NCBI GenBank assembly: GCA_017893485.1
Contig: CM030362.1
Coordinates: forward strand, 264,907,073-264,971,072
From: Hemerocallis citrina
Taxonomy: Eukaryota; Streptophyta; Magnoliopsida; Asparagales; Asphodelaceae
Reading direction: 5' to 3'
Length of the DNA: 64,000 nucleotides
Below are positions 45,897 to 56,356 of the stretch, one piece after another (position 1 is the stretch's first letter; each line of letters opens with the position of its first letter). Position numbers and translations under genes: made by a program. The notes beneath the pieces are model-generated. The model had not been told where the DNA came from, made no database searches, and was given only the letters and a program-made list of their open reading frames with translations.

Positions 45897-45914
45897 TGGC
45901 ATCGTCTATGGAAA
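45897..45914 (+). other. Primer-binding site of RLX-4
   Basis: TGGCATCGTCTATGGAAA; 14 of 18 positions agree with the RLG-1 PBS. Confidence 0.7.
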
Positions 45915-47325
45915 AACAAGATCTACCTCTCTGATCACATCTCCCCGATAAAAATTTACTTTCTGCCATGCCTCCCAGGTTCCAACCCGATCTAACCCAG
46001 CGCTACCAACCAAACTCGGATATGATCCTGCTCGACCAAGCCAGACTAAGCTAATCCAACCTTTGATCCAAAACACGAACAGACCCATTCTAACCCATTT
46101 GCAGCACAAACCCGACCCAGTCTCGACTTCTTATCTAAACTAAAACTGACCCAATCCACTTGGAATTTGAACCCTACCTATTTTCTGACCTCTCTTGACA
46201 AGTTTCTGCAGAAACTCTGAACTTTTAAGTTTTGACTTTGACCCAACTCAGATCCACACCCGTTTAGAACATGCTTGAATCTGGACAGCACAGACAGAGA
46301 CAATGCGAGCCAGTTTTGACCCTGAAGACGGATGAATCATTATTTGATGATCTTCGAGTCACCTTCAAAACTATGAGTAATACACCCCAATCGGACCTCT
46401 GTAGAACCTTGAAAATTCATTATACTGCATCTGCACGCAGAAATCTGAGAAAATGAAACTTTGTCAATATTTGGGAGTTCTTCAAAAATCAAAGATTAAG
46501 TCTATTAGATATTTAGTTTTGATTTTATAGCATTTTAAACTTCTTGCTATGTACGTAACTCAAAATATAAATTATTTTTGATAAATCAAGTAATTAACGT
46601 ACAAATTTCATGTTTTGAATCGACTATTTCTGATGATTGTAGAGAGCTTGAACGGTTGCTTACAACAAATATTTGTTGGCGATTGTGCAATCCTCTTGGC
46701 TTTGAAAGGTTAAACATGCTTGAAGGATAAATAAGTATGCATCTGGCAGGCTTCTTCTTCATCGAATCTGGAAGATGATGCACGTGGCCTCCAGCTTTAT
46801 CAGGAACTTTCTTCCGCTACACAGGGTGACCAATCTTGTTCTTCCTCACTTAGCTTCTTTAAAGTTATCTCATGCTGCTAAAAAACATCATCATTTATAT
46901 CAGTTTCTAATGATGCTTTGGCCCAAATTCGAGTCTGTCCAGGATAGCTTGTACATCGACCACCGTGACCTACTATTAAAGTCACTGTAACAAAACATCA
47001 AAGTGAGGAAACTCACTTACAATCGCTATCTCAGCCTCACCATACTTCCGATAAGAGTTCAGGTCCTTGCCTTAACATGCCCCTTACAACAACATCTCCC
47101 CCTACTCAGCACCATCAGCCTCCCGGTCTTGACTCTAGTCAGTATGAATCTCATCAGCTTGAGAGCCATAAAAGTTACGACAACAGAAGTTTTGGTGTGA
47201 CTTCCATAAGAGTTATGGCCACGCAACTTCAAAGTGTCATGCTCGACAACAACAATCCATTATTCAAGCCTCGAAAGCTGAAGATCAATGGTCATAGTAT
47301 TGATCAATCTCTATTGACGGCACTC
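45915..47325 (+). other. RLX-4 internal region with a possible gag remnant
   Basis: No pol motif in any frame. A 92-codon frame at 47077-47355 (MPLTTTSPPTQHHQPPGLDS, ending in QSLLTALLQQLIDSIQ) is Pro/Gln-rich like the gag N-terminus of the Tat elements and runs into the minisatellite, but it shows no domain that I recognise. Confidence 0.4.
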
Positions 47326-48640
47326 CTCCAACAACTCATTGACTCCATACAATGAGTTTGGTGCTCCTGCTCATCACTCGAGCTCATCCAACAATGAGAT
47401 CATTGCTTCGCTTGTCACTCGAGCTCCTCCAACAATGAGTTCGGTGTTCCGCTCGTTGCTTGAGCTCCTCCAATGACTTATTAACTCCATACAATGAGTT
47501 ATGTGCTCCGCTCATCGCTCGAGCTCCTCCAACAACTAATTGACTCCATACAATGAGTTTGGTGCTCGGCTCGAACGCTCAAGCTCCTCCAACAATGAGT
47601 ACGGTGCTCCTATGATCCAAGAACTCCTTAACAACTCATTGACTCCACACAATGTGTTCAGTGCTCCGCTCGTCACTCAAGATCCTCTAACAAAGAGTTT
47701 TGTGCATTGCTCATCTAGAGCTCCTCTAACAACTCATTGACTCCATATAATGAGTTCGGTGCTCCGCTAGTCACTCAAGCTTCTCCAAAAATGAGTTCGG
47801 AGATGTGCTCGTTGTCAAGCTCCTCCACCAACTCATTAACTACATACATTGAGTGCGATGTTGTGCACGTCGCTCAAGCTCCTCCAACAACTCATTAATT
47901 CTCGTACATTGAATTTGGTGCTCTGCTCGTCACTCGAGCTCCTCTAACAATGAGTTCGGCGCTCCGATCATCCTAAAGCTCTCCAACAACTCATTGACTC
48001 TATAAAATTAGTTCCTTGCTCTGCTCGTCAATCGAGCTCCTCCAACAATGAGTTTGGTGCTCCGCTCGTCCTCAAGCTCCTCCAACAACTCATTAACTCC
48101 ATTCAATGAGTTTGCTGCTCCACTCATTGCTCGAGCTCCTCCAACAACTCATTGACTCCATACAATAAGTACGATGCTCCACTCATCACTCGAGCTCCTC
48201 CAACAATGAATTCGGTGCTCCGCTAGTCCTAGAGCTCCTCCAACAACTCATTGACTCCATACAATGAGTTTGATGCTCCGCTCATCGCTCGAGCACCTCC
48301 AATAATGAGTTTGGTGCTTCGTTCATCCAAGAGCTCCTCCAAAAAATCATTGACAACATACAATGAGTTCAGTGCACCACTCGTCACTCGAGCTCCCCCA
48401 ACCATGAGTTCGGTGCTCTGCTAGTCCTCAAGCTCCTCCAACAACTGATTAACTCCATACAATGAGTTTGGTGCTCTGCTCATTGCTAGAGCTCCTCCAA
48501 CCACTAATTAACTCCTTACAATGAGTTCGGTGCTTATATCCTCTTTCGAGCAACACCAACAACTCATCGACTCAAGACCATGAGTTCGGTGCACAGCTCC
48601 TCTTCCGAGTGACACCAACAACTCATCAACTCTTAAAAAC
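47326..48640. repeat. Minisatellite, ~60-bp and ~40-bp units, in RLX-4
   Basis: Long and short units alternate: CAACAACTCATTGACTCCAT, ACAATGAGTTCGGTGCTCCG, CTCGTCACTCGAGCTCCTC; the short form omits the GACTCCATACAAT part. CTCATTG and CAATGAG in each long unit form a small inverted repeat. About 20-25 units by eye. Confidence 0.9.
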
Positions 48641-48950
48641 CAAGTTCGGAGTCCAGCACTTCCCTAGAGCTACTCCTACAATTCGCTAACTCTCCAAAAA
48701 CAAGTTCAGATTCCAGCTCTTCCCTATAGTTTCTCTCAAAACTTGTGAACTGTTAAACAGCATGTTTCGAGTCCAGCATTTCCGTAGAGCTGCTCCCATA
48801 ACTCGCTAACCCTAAATGGCAAGTTCCGAGTCCATCTCTTCCTTCAGAGCTATTCCGACAACTTGCTAACTCTTAAACAGCAAATTCGGAGTCCAGCTTT
48901 TCCCTAGAGCTACCCCCACAACATGCTAGCTCAATTTAGTGGATGACGAC
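48641..48950. repeat. Second minisatellite block, ~63-bp units
   Basis: About five units of the kind AAGTTCGGAGTCCAGC, TCTTCCCTAGAGCTACTCC, AACTCGCTAACTCTTAAACA, related to but distinct from the first block. Confidence 0.85.
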
Positions 48951-49563
48951 ACAATAAACCAAGAGTCAAGACAAAAACATAAGGGAAGATCTTTGTTTCA
49001 CATCAACACTCTAGTACAATGTTTGAAAGCTAAGTGCATCAATGCTCTTCGGCCCCACTAAGCTCTTTGGCATTACAAGGCTCCTCGGCGCCACTAAGCT
49101 CTTCGGCGTTACAATGCTCCTCGGCACCACAAAGCGTCTCTTCTTACTTCTCGGTGGTAAATCTCCTCTTCTTAGCTCCTCAGTGGCAAAGATCATCTTC
49201 TTAGCTCCTCGGTAGCAAAGCTCCTTGATGGCAAATCTTCTCGGTGGCAAAGTTCATCTTCTTAGCTCCTCAATGCAAAACGAAAAAGAAGTTTTAGTCC
49301 GAGGATCTCAGTGCTTACGATGATTTCGGACCGTCCAATTACCTTGTGACTGATCAGCGCTGTTTTTATCCGCTCCAATTTTCATGGCCATGCTCTCGGT
49401 GCACAAGAAGCCGAAAAAGGGATAGAGATGGAGCCCTTTCAAAAATCAATACCACTCTTAGAATGTCCAGGTATTCAAGCATTGAAACAAAGTAGCACGA
49501 ATCATGAAGTCATCCAATGTCCTCCCTAAAGCCAAGGGAACCAACTTCATGGCAATCTCTACC
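48951..49563. other. RLX-4 internal region, no gene
   Basis: It includes a short simple-repeat block at 49070-49260 (CTCCTCGGTGGCAAAG type). No supported coding frame; a short stretch just before 49564 reads on across the composite insertion (MAISTHP/DTSSKAD). Confidence 0.5.
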
Positions 49564-49568
49564 CACCC
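49564..49568. repeat. TSD CACCC of composite insertion
   Basis: CACCC precedes TGTAACGCCCC at 49569 and is repeated at 52377-52381 directly after GGGCATTACA. Confidence 0.75.
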
Positions 49569-51243
49569 TGTAACGCCCCTGAATTCCAAATAAGACCGAA
49601 TGTGAGATTTCACAGGATCTTTACTTCACTTTGTACAATTTTACAAGGAAATTAAAACTTTTTGATAATACATCAGAGTTCAGTTAGATTTTTTGTTTAC
49701 ACAGCGGAAGAATAAAAGATTACAATACTGAAAACAAAATACAAACTTATATACTTTATCAAAATAAGTCATCGATTGCATCACATTATCTTTATTCCTT
49801 CATGAATAGTCCATTACCTGCATATTAAGCTGTGGGCACGTCATTCACTTACAACCGACAAAAATGTTATACTCAGCTATCCTCTCTATGCCGTACATAT
49901 AACGATCTCATTACTTTAATAAAACACAAGAGTTAAATGAACAACAAAGTGTTAAATTGTGACTACGCTAAACATGTAAGTGTATGCGATGCCTTAATGC
50001 CTAATGCACACATTTTATACTAGGATGACACTAATGCACACTTGTTCGAATTCTATGCATTCCATACTACATAGGTCCGAGGGCAAGTGCCTACGTACTC
50101 CACAATAAAGGGCTCGATCCCTTACCATGATAACTACCCAGTAATGAAGCAAGATTTAGATCATTCCATGAATATGGACCCCAGCCACGGAGATCCACTG
50201 CCGATTGTTATAACAGATCCCTCATCGCCCCGCAAGTGCCCTTCTATCCCGATATATGTATATACGTAGGAGTATGGCAAACCCTCCGCCCGACTAAGCT
50301 AAGTCCCAGATAAGGCCCATCTCCTACAGAGCAACCACAGTCACGGAGATCCACCGCCGACTAGGGTCTATAGCCACGGAGATCCACTGCCGACTATATA
50401 GAAGCAACCCACTTACGTTTGCCCAGGTTCACTACAACTTCACTTATGTGCCTAATTATATAGTTCAAGACATGAATGATTTATCATCCCTAGAATTAGT
50501 TTTACCTCCTACCAGACATATTCACAAAATACGAGATCGCTCCATGGCAAATCTCAAAATCATATCTCAAATCTTTTCTTTCAATAGTGTCAGTACCCGA
50601 GGTCTTACTAACTCTTAAATCATAATTTTTCATGTACAAGAATCATGGGTACACATACCCTTTAGTAAACATGTCTTAAACCTAGATATTTCCATCTTTC
50701 CTTCCTTGTTCAATCTTCAATTAAGGTGGGTGATTTCATTATTTTCTAATGTAGGATATGCATGCTAAAATGAGTAATATAAGAGGAATTTTGATGTGGA
50801 AAATTATAAATAAAATTCATGCTAGTATAATATGATATGAAAGTAGTTTTGTTGTGATATATACCATGCTAATTAAAGAGAAGAATCCTTCTATGTTATA
50901 AACCATGTTAGTATGTTTGCAAAATTTTGTGTTTATGATAAATTGTTGACCACATCATGCTTTGATAATTAAGAAAGAAGAAAGAAAGTAAATTTAGTTT
51001 GTGTTTTGTAATGTATCGACATATGTATGTCCTAATTGAAAAGAATATAAACTATTGCATGAAAGAGTATTTTTATGAAATTCTCATGTTCAAGTGATAC
51101 ACTAGTATTGTTATAAAGGTGTAATTTGCGTAAAAGTGAGAACACAACTATTTGTCATGAACACTAATTTTGTTTGTAAATTTAAGTTCTTAAAGAAAAA
51201 CCTAAGTCTATGTGAAAAATAAGAAAGAGAATTATTTAAAATG

Positions 51244-51675
51244 TGTAACACCCCGTAATTTGAAAAAGAGTGTAAATATATTATATATATAATAATATGT
51301 TGAATGATGGCTGTTTGGTTTGGTAAAAAAAATGATGGTATGAATATAATTTGGTAAAGGAATATATGGAGATGGCCAGATGGGGCCTACGAAGCTTGTA
51401 AACAAGCAAAAGCTTTGTTGTTGATGTGGCTTCATAGATGGGGGCCCACCTGTGCTCAGGAGGGAGAGTACGGGAGAGGTAAGTGTATGAAATGTCCCGC
51501 ATCGATAATATAAAGGAATATAATAATACATAAATATAATAGCCAATGATCAAGAGTCACCTAATCGGTTAACCAACTTTTGAGAGGCAGCCTATGGTGG
51601 GCAGTTGTACTACATAGTATCTAATTTGTCTTATAAATTGTATAAATTGTCTGAGCTATGAGCAGGGGCGTTACA
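51244..51675 (+). repeat. 5' LTR of the TRIM
   Basis: TGTAACACCCCGTAATTTG ... AGGGGCGTTACA, 432 bp. Confidence 0.92.
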
Positions 51676-51677
51676 AA

Positions 51678-51690
51678 TGGTATCAGAGCC
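51678..51690 (+). other. Primer-binding site of the TRIM
   Basis: TGGTATCAGAGCC, exact tRNA-Met type. Confidence 0.92.
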
Positions 51691-51927
51691 GACTTTCGAC
51701 ACCGAGTGTGGATAAGAGTGGATGAGATGTATGCCTGAGATGGAGCTAGCAGATGTACATCGGGTATGCCTGAGAGGGAGCGAGGTGGCGGCCTGAAATA
51801 GTGGACCACCCGCAGAATCAGGGTACGGTGCAGCTAGCAGAATCAGGGTACTCCACTCCACATCGGCTAGAAAGGAGATCCTGCACTAGATTGTGCATGC
51901 CCGTGCTCAGCGAGGACGCTGATTTCT

Positions 51928-51943
51928 GAAAGGAGGGGAGGGT
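51928..51943 (+). other. Polypurine tract of the TRIM
   Basis: GAAAGGAGGGGAGGGT immediately before the 3' LTR (one base, G, intervenes). Confidence 0.85.
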
Positions 51944-51944
51944 G

Positions 51945-52376
51945 TGTAACACCCCGTAATTTGAAAAAGTGTATAAATATATTATATATATAATAATATG
52001 TTGAATGATGGCTATTTGGTTTGGTAAAAAAAAGGATGGTATGAATATAATTTGGTAAAGGAATATATGGAGATGGCCAAATAGGGCCCACGAAGCTTGT
52101 AAACAAGCAAAAGCTTTGCTATTGACGTGGCTTCATAGATGGGGGCCCACCTGTGCTCGGGAGGGAGAGTACGGGAGAGGTAAGTGTATGAAATGTCCCA
52201 CATCGATAATATAAAGGAATATAATAATATATAAATATAATAGCCTATGATCAAGAGTCACCTAATCAGTTAACCAACTTTTAAGAGACAGCCTGTGGTG
52301 GGCAGTTATACTACATAGTATCTAATTTGTCTTATAAATTGTATAAATTGTCTGAGCTAGGGCCAAGGGCATTACA
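51945..52376 (+). repeat. 3' LTR of the TRIM
   Basis: 432 bp, same start as the 5' LTR, ends AAGGGCATTACA. Confidence 0.92.
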
Positions 52377-52381
52377 CACCC

Positions 52382-53170
52382 TGACACAAGCTCCAAAGCC
52401 GACACCTACTCCACAAAAATCTAAACCAACACGACAACATCGTCTACAAGATTGAGACCACCTTCACTTGACTATCGTGAGCCCCACAATCACGACGGTC
52501 ATGCCACCTTATCGACATCTAAACCACCGAGGAATGACCTCGACTCCACCATGGCATGCATCCTCACCGCTCTTACCAGTGAGCTCTGCAAAGAACCCAT
52601 CGTCATCGCCTCCCTCCAGTGGCCATCTCACCGAAATCAATTTAGCAATATCTGAATCCTCAAGTTGGATGCAACCGTCGTCGCCGTATCCGCTCCGCCA
52701 TCTAATCTTCCACTTGACAATCATGGCCTAATCTCCACGGCAGCCAACTTTGACTTTGTGCGAACGGCCCATATCTCCGTCGTAGGTTTCTTATCGATGC
52801 CAACATTGGAGTTTAACTCCATCACAGCCAGTGCCTAATCAGCCACTAGAATTCAGACAGAGTCAATTTCCATTGTCGGTAGCTTTTCAGCCAACATTGA
52901 CTGGGTACTATAGTCAAAGCTTATAACTACCTGAGTCCCTAACAGCTCATTTTTGCCAAATGTTTGCCGTTCGATTGCCTCAAAAAATGCTTCCTACTTA
53001 TCCAGCCGTCTGATCTACATTTATCTTCACACCTGAAAAAATTTATTGGAGTTCTACAAAATTGCTACTACCCAGAAGCTCCGAACAACAGCATTCCCTG
53101 AATGTCCTATATTCTCTCCTGACTGTTCAAAATATAGCAGACTACTTCTTAACGGCTGCGGCAACCAACA
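52382..53170 (+). other. RLX-4 internal region, 3' part
   Basis: Codon-like but stop-broken sequence continuing the frame seen before 49564. No domain was recognised; possibly a heavily decayed protein-coding remnant. Confidence 0.4.
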
Positions 53171-53184
53171 TTCAAAGGGGGGCT
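53171..53184 (+). other. Polypurine tract of RLX-4
   Basis: TTCAAAGGGGGGCT just before the right LTR. Confidence 0.75.
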
Positions 53185-53186
53185 TA

Positions 53187-53322
53187 TGATATGGGTAAAA
53201 TTAAAGCCACTAGATCTCAGTGCACATCTCAAAGCTTCTCAAGAGTAGAACAATAATTTCACAGCAACTACAAGCCTACAAGAAAGAGCATGGGTCATCT
53301 TCAGACCCATCAAGCTCGATTA
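53187..53322 (+). repeat. Truncated 3' LTR of RLX-4
   Basis: Matches the first ~136 bp of 45262-45893 (TGATATGGGTAAAATT, CATCTCAAAGCTTCTCAAG, GACCCATCAAGCTC), then departs. The remaining ~500 bp are missing. Confidence 0.8.
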
Positions 53323-53789
53323 GTACCAACTTTCTCAAGAATTTTCATTTTTCTTCTTCTTCTTCTTTTGCTATTATTCTAAAGACAAGAATGTTCTCAC
53401 ACCAATGACCAATGCTTCTTAATCAGTAGGTACTTACATTTTTCTTTTTTCTTTTCTTCATAAATATCAAGAAAAGAGATGGTTATACAAAATGGGTCAT
53501 GATGAGAACTCCTTGGGTAAGAACCACGTGAAAACTTTTATTTAGGACATCACTTGAAAGATTTGAACCATTAATTTTGATCTACATAACTAAATTAGTA
53601 TATGAATGAGAAATTAAGTCATTTGATATTTGTTTGCCCATACATTGAAGTGTTGCAAATTATATGGCTAAAATTTGTCATTTTTTATAATGACTTGATG
53701 CATGGACAAATGAATTCAAATGACTTGATTTTATATTTATAAAATAAAAATTTAGGTTAAACAATATGAACGTTTCGGATTATTTTTGG
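53323..53789. other. AT-rich intergenic DNA, no gene
   Basis: A CTT-rich run at 53345-53370; otherwise nothing recognised. Confidence 0.4.
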
Positions 53790-53846
53790 GTGGATATGCG
53801 TGGAGTACTCAAGAAGCTTATCGTGAGAACGGCTCACACACGATGG
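53790..53846. repeat. Dispersed repeat segment, copy B
   Basis: TGCGTGGAGTACTCAAGAAG and CTTATCGTGAGAACGG match copy A at 28241-28300; an AT run follows at 53882. Confidence 0.5.
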
Positions 53847-54049
53847 CTCCCTTTACTAAAATATAAGATTTCTGGCTCAGTTATATATATATATATATAT
53901 ATATATAAGAAAAATCTTCATTTGCGAACGGATTGGTGCGAATGAGAATTGTTGCTGCTATCCTCAATAGCGGCCACTATTCAAATGATGTCGCTATCAC
54001 CAATAGTGGCAATAGTTCGCACCAAGTCCATTCACAACCGTAGGGCCCC

Positions 54050-54115
<66 letters not shown>
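54050..54115. repeat. (AT)n microsatellite
   Basis: Long uninterrupted AT run; a shorter one is at 53882-53908. Confidence 0.95.
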
Positions 54116-54117
<2 letters not shown>

Positions 54118-54607
54118 ATTGATCTATTAAAATGGGTCTGTTTGCACAGACCCATTTCAAACTCAAGTGTGGGCCGTTGGACCAACTCGATCAAGATCCA
54201 ATGGCCATGATCGAGCTCGCCCATCATCCCCATCTCTTACTAAAGTTGTGAGGGGTAATTGGGAATTTCATCACAAATAATGATTACGTAGTCGCATATT
54301 ATCCAAGTGCGGCCAGATTGTAGGAAGTGGGTGATACGTTACTGCAATAATACCTATGACTTCCCCTAATTCGACCAGGTTCATAGTTTGTATCATTTGC
54401 TTGTGCGCTCCGGGCTTCCCGTTTTCCTATCAACCATTTCAGACGTCATTAATTGACCTAGGAGTTGTTCCTGGGCAGTGGTGCTTGAGAACAGAGAAGA
54501 GAGAGGCTCTCTGATTGGGATTGTTTGATCAACTCACATAATCATTGAACTCGTGCCAATTGATTCTGAGATGAGGCGGGCTAAGGAAAATGCTTTACTC
54601 TTCACCT

Positions 54608-54653
<46 letters not shown>

Positions 54654-54690
54654 GTTGATGAACTTGAATTTTATTTTTGCAAAATTTTAA
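54116..54690. other. Intergenic DNA with (CT)n microsatellite
   Basis: No gene recognised. (CT)n at 54609-54650. GGGTCTGTTTGCACAGACCC at 54134-54153 is a near-perfect hairpin. Confidence 0.55.
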
Positions 54691-54985
54691 CTTAAGTCGT
54701 TTCTGGAGACAACGACTTAAGCACTTCAAAATTTGAGTAAAAAATATTGATTTCCGCTGAAAACTTGTATTTTTGAACCAACATTAGTTGTTATTTCAAA
54801 CAACGACTTTTGTAAACCTAGGTCATTATTTGGAACAACGGCTTAAGCTTAAAAAAGTTTGAGCCCATCAAAATTTCTCTGTGTTGAAAACTTATTTTTT
54901 TGAACCAACAATAGTCGTTGTTTCAAACAACCACTTTTGTATAACCTAGGTCGTTGTTTGAAACAACGACTTAAGTTTAACAAAT
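54691..54985. repeat. Palindrome-rich ~125-170-bp repeats, left cluster
   Basis: Near-palindromes built on GTTGTTTCAAACAAC / GTTGTTTGAAACAAC at about 54697, 54788, 54831, 54912 and 54951, with CCTAGG between paired motifs and CGACTTAAG after the second. The same units, in the same direction, recur at 58820-59265. Confidence 0.85.
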
Positions 54986-55029
54986 TTCGAGAAAAAAAAA
55001 TTACTCTATGTTAAAAACTTGTCTCCATT

Positions 55030-55133
55030 CGCTCTCCTTCTATCTTCTCTCTATCTCTCGTTCCCGAACCCAAACTTGAAATCCGACCACAGCCCACGCC
55101 TCCTCCTCCGCCGCCTCATATAATACGCCCTCC

Positions 55134-55180
<47 letters not shown>

Positions 55181-55419
55181 CGAAGAATCTCCCGAAACCC
55201 AAAATCTGAAACCTGATCGGTCCCAAAAACTCCTCCTCTTCCTCCCTCTGCCACCGCACCTCCTCCTCTTTTCTCTCTTTCCCAAAACCCCTCTAACTCA
55301 TCACCTCCTCCTCCTCCTCCAATCTTTGAAATAAAATGGGCAACTCAAAATCCTAATTCGCCGTTTAGATCCGTACACATCGTCGATCACTCAATCTTCG
55401 TCGTACATATTTGCACAGT
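55030..55419 (+). promoter_or_regulatory. Putative CT-rich 5' UTR exon of the FAR1-like gene
   Basis: CT-rich leader with a (CT)n run (55141-55178), ending TTGCACAGT/GTAAGTAATC, a strong splice donor at 55420. Coding sequence begins about 940 bp later. The minus-strand frames here are low-complexity shadows. Confidence 0.5.
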
Positions 55420-55636
55420 GTAAGTAATCACTTTATTCTAGCTTCGTCAATGTAGCTATGTTGATTAAATTATTTTTTTAATTTTCGAGATTATTGTGAT
55501 ATGTGGTTATGTAAATGTAGTAACTTGTGTATAGTTTTTTTTATGATTGTAGATGGCAGAATTTAGATGTAGTTGTAGTTGCTCGCTCAAATTGTAGATG
55601 TAGTTGTAGTTCTTATTGTTCGATATTAGTAAAAGC

Positions 55637-55917
55637 GCACAAATGGGATCCAAAATTTTTGAAACTTTGCAGGTAGGCCGGACTCACCACACACAAGCCA
55701 ACACAACTTCTAGAAGTGAGTTTCGACTTACAGGTTTGCAACATACAGCCATGTATCACTTTCCATTCTTTCTCGTGAATAAAACTGATATATTGCCATA
55801 TCTTGCAAAACTGTGAGTCGAAACTCACTTCTACAAGTTGCGTTGGCTTGTGTGTGGTGAGTCCGAACTACTCACAAAGTTTTGAAATTTTTGGATCTTG
55901 TTTGTGTGATTTTCTCA
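55637..55917. repeat. Foldback unit 1
   Basis: About 100-bp arms: 55640-55738 (GGATCCAAAATTTTTGAAAC, GGACTCACCACACACAAGCC, AGAAGTGAGTTTCGACT) pair with 55804-55910 in reverse complement, around a ~65-bp spacer. Confidence 0.88.
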
Positions 55918-55977
55918 CATATCTCAAACAACAATAGGTATAATTTGATACTTTTTAGTACGGTTAAGTGAAAAAAC

Positions 55978-56257
55978 TGCACAAACGACATACAAAAATT
56001 CTGAAAATTTGTGAGTAGGTCGGACTCACCACACACAAGCTAAATCGAAGACTAGAAGTGAGTTTCGAATCACAATTTGCAAGATACGGCAATGTATCGC
56101 TTTCCATTCTTTTTCATGTGTGAAAGTAATACATTGTCGTATATTGCAAACCGTGAGTCGAAACTCACTTCTACAAGTTCCGTTGGCTTGTGCGTTGTGG
56201 GTCCGACCTACTCGCAAAGTTTCGTAATTTTTAGATCCCATTTGTGTTGTTTTCTCA
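55978..56257. repeat. Foldback unit 2
   Basis: A second, diverged copy in the same order: arm with GTAGGTCGGACTCACCACAC and AGAAGTGAGTTTCGAAT, spacer, then the inverted arm ending AATTTTTAGATCCCATTTGTG. Confidence 0.88.
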
Positions 56258-56356
56258 TGTATCTTGTTTCGTATCTATACATATGAATAGTGTAATTCAG
56301 TCTATTTGATTAGTGTAATGAGAATTGTTGTATTATTTTTTATGTCGATATGTAGA

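Larger units (their letters stand above)
49569..52376. mobile_element. Composite insertion made of opposed LTR ends and a TRIM
   Basis: 2808 bp flanked by CACCC. The left end (TGTAACGCCCCTGAATTCC) is the minus-strand 3' end of a long LTR: on minus it reads TTCCGCTGT ... AAAAAGTTTTAATTTCC ... GGGGCGTTACA, parallel to the end of the solo LTR at 36569-36906. The right end is the plus-strand 3' end of a TRIM LTR. From about 50720 the sequence (AAGGTGGGTGATTTCATTAT) resembles plus-strand LTR leader sequence at 18185, so orientation flips inside. Confidence 0.6.
51244..52376 (+). mobile_element. TRIM (terminal-repeat retrotransposon in miniature)
   Basis: 1133 bp: two 432-bp LTRs (51244-51675 and 51945-52376) around 269 bp of non-coding DNA. 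The PBS TGGTATCAGAGCC (51678-51690) follows the first LTR after AA, and the PPT GAAAGGAGGGGAGGGT (51928-51943) precedes the second. No protein is encoded, so it must use enzymes of another element; the tRNA-Met PBS points to a copia or chromovirus partner. The LTRs differ at about 24 positions (5-6%). The left flank (AAATG) does not match the right flank (CACCC). Confidence 0.92.
45262..53322 (+). mobile_element. RLX-4: large non-autonomous LTR element (LARD-like)
   Basis: Left LTR 45262-45893, PBS 45897-45914, long internal region without pol, PPT 53171-53184, and a right LTR kept only for its first ~136 bp. The PBS (TGGCATCGTCTATGGAAA) is close to that of the Tat elements here, and the same 3-base spacer separates LTR and PBS, so it is probably a non-autonomous Tat relative. 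The internal part holds minisatellites and a composite insertion at 49569-52376. Without that insertion it is about 5.25 kb. Confidence 0.8.

Noticed and set aside
47326..48640. CRISPR-like regular repeats
   Set aside because: Units are contiguous and variable with no unique spacers; a eukaryotic minisatellite within an LTR element.
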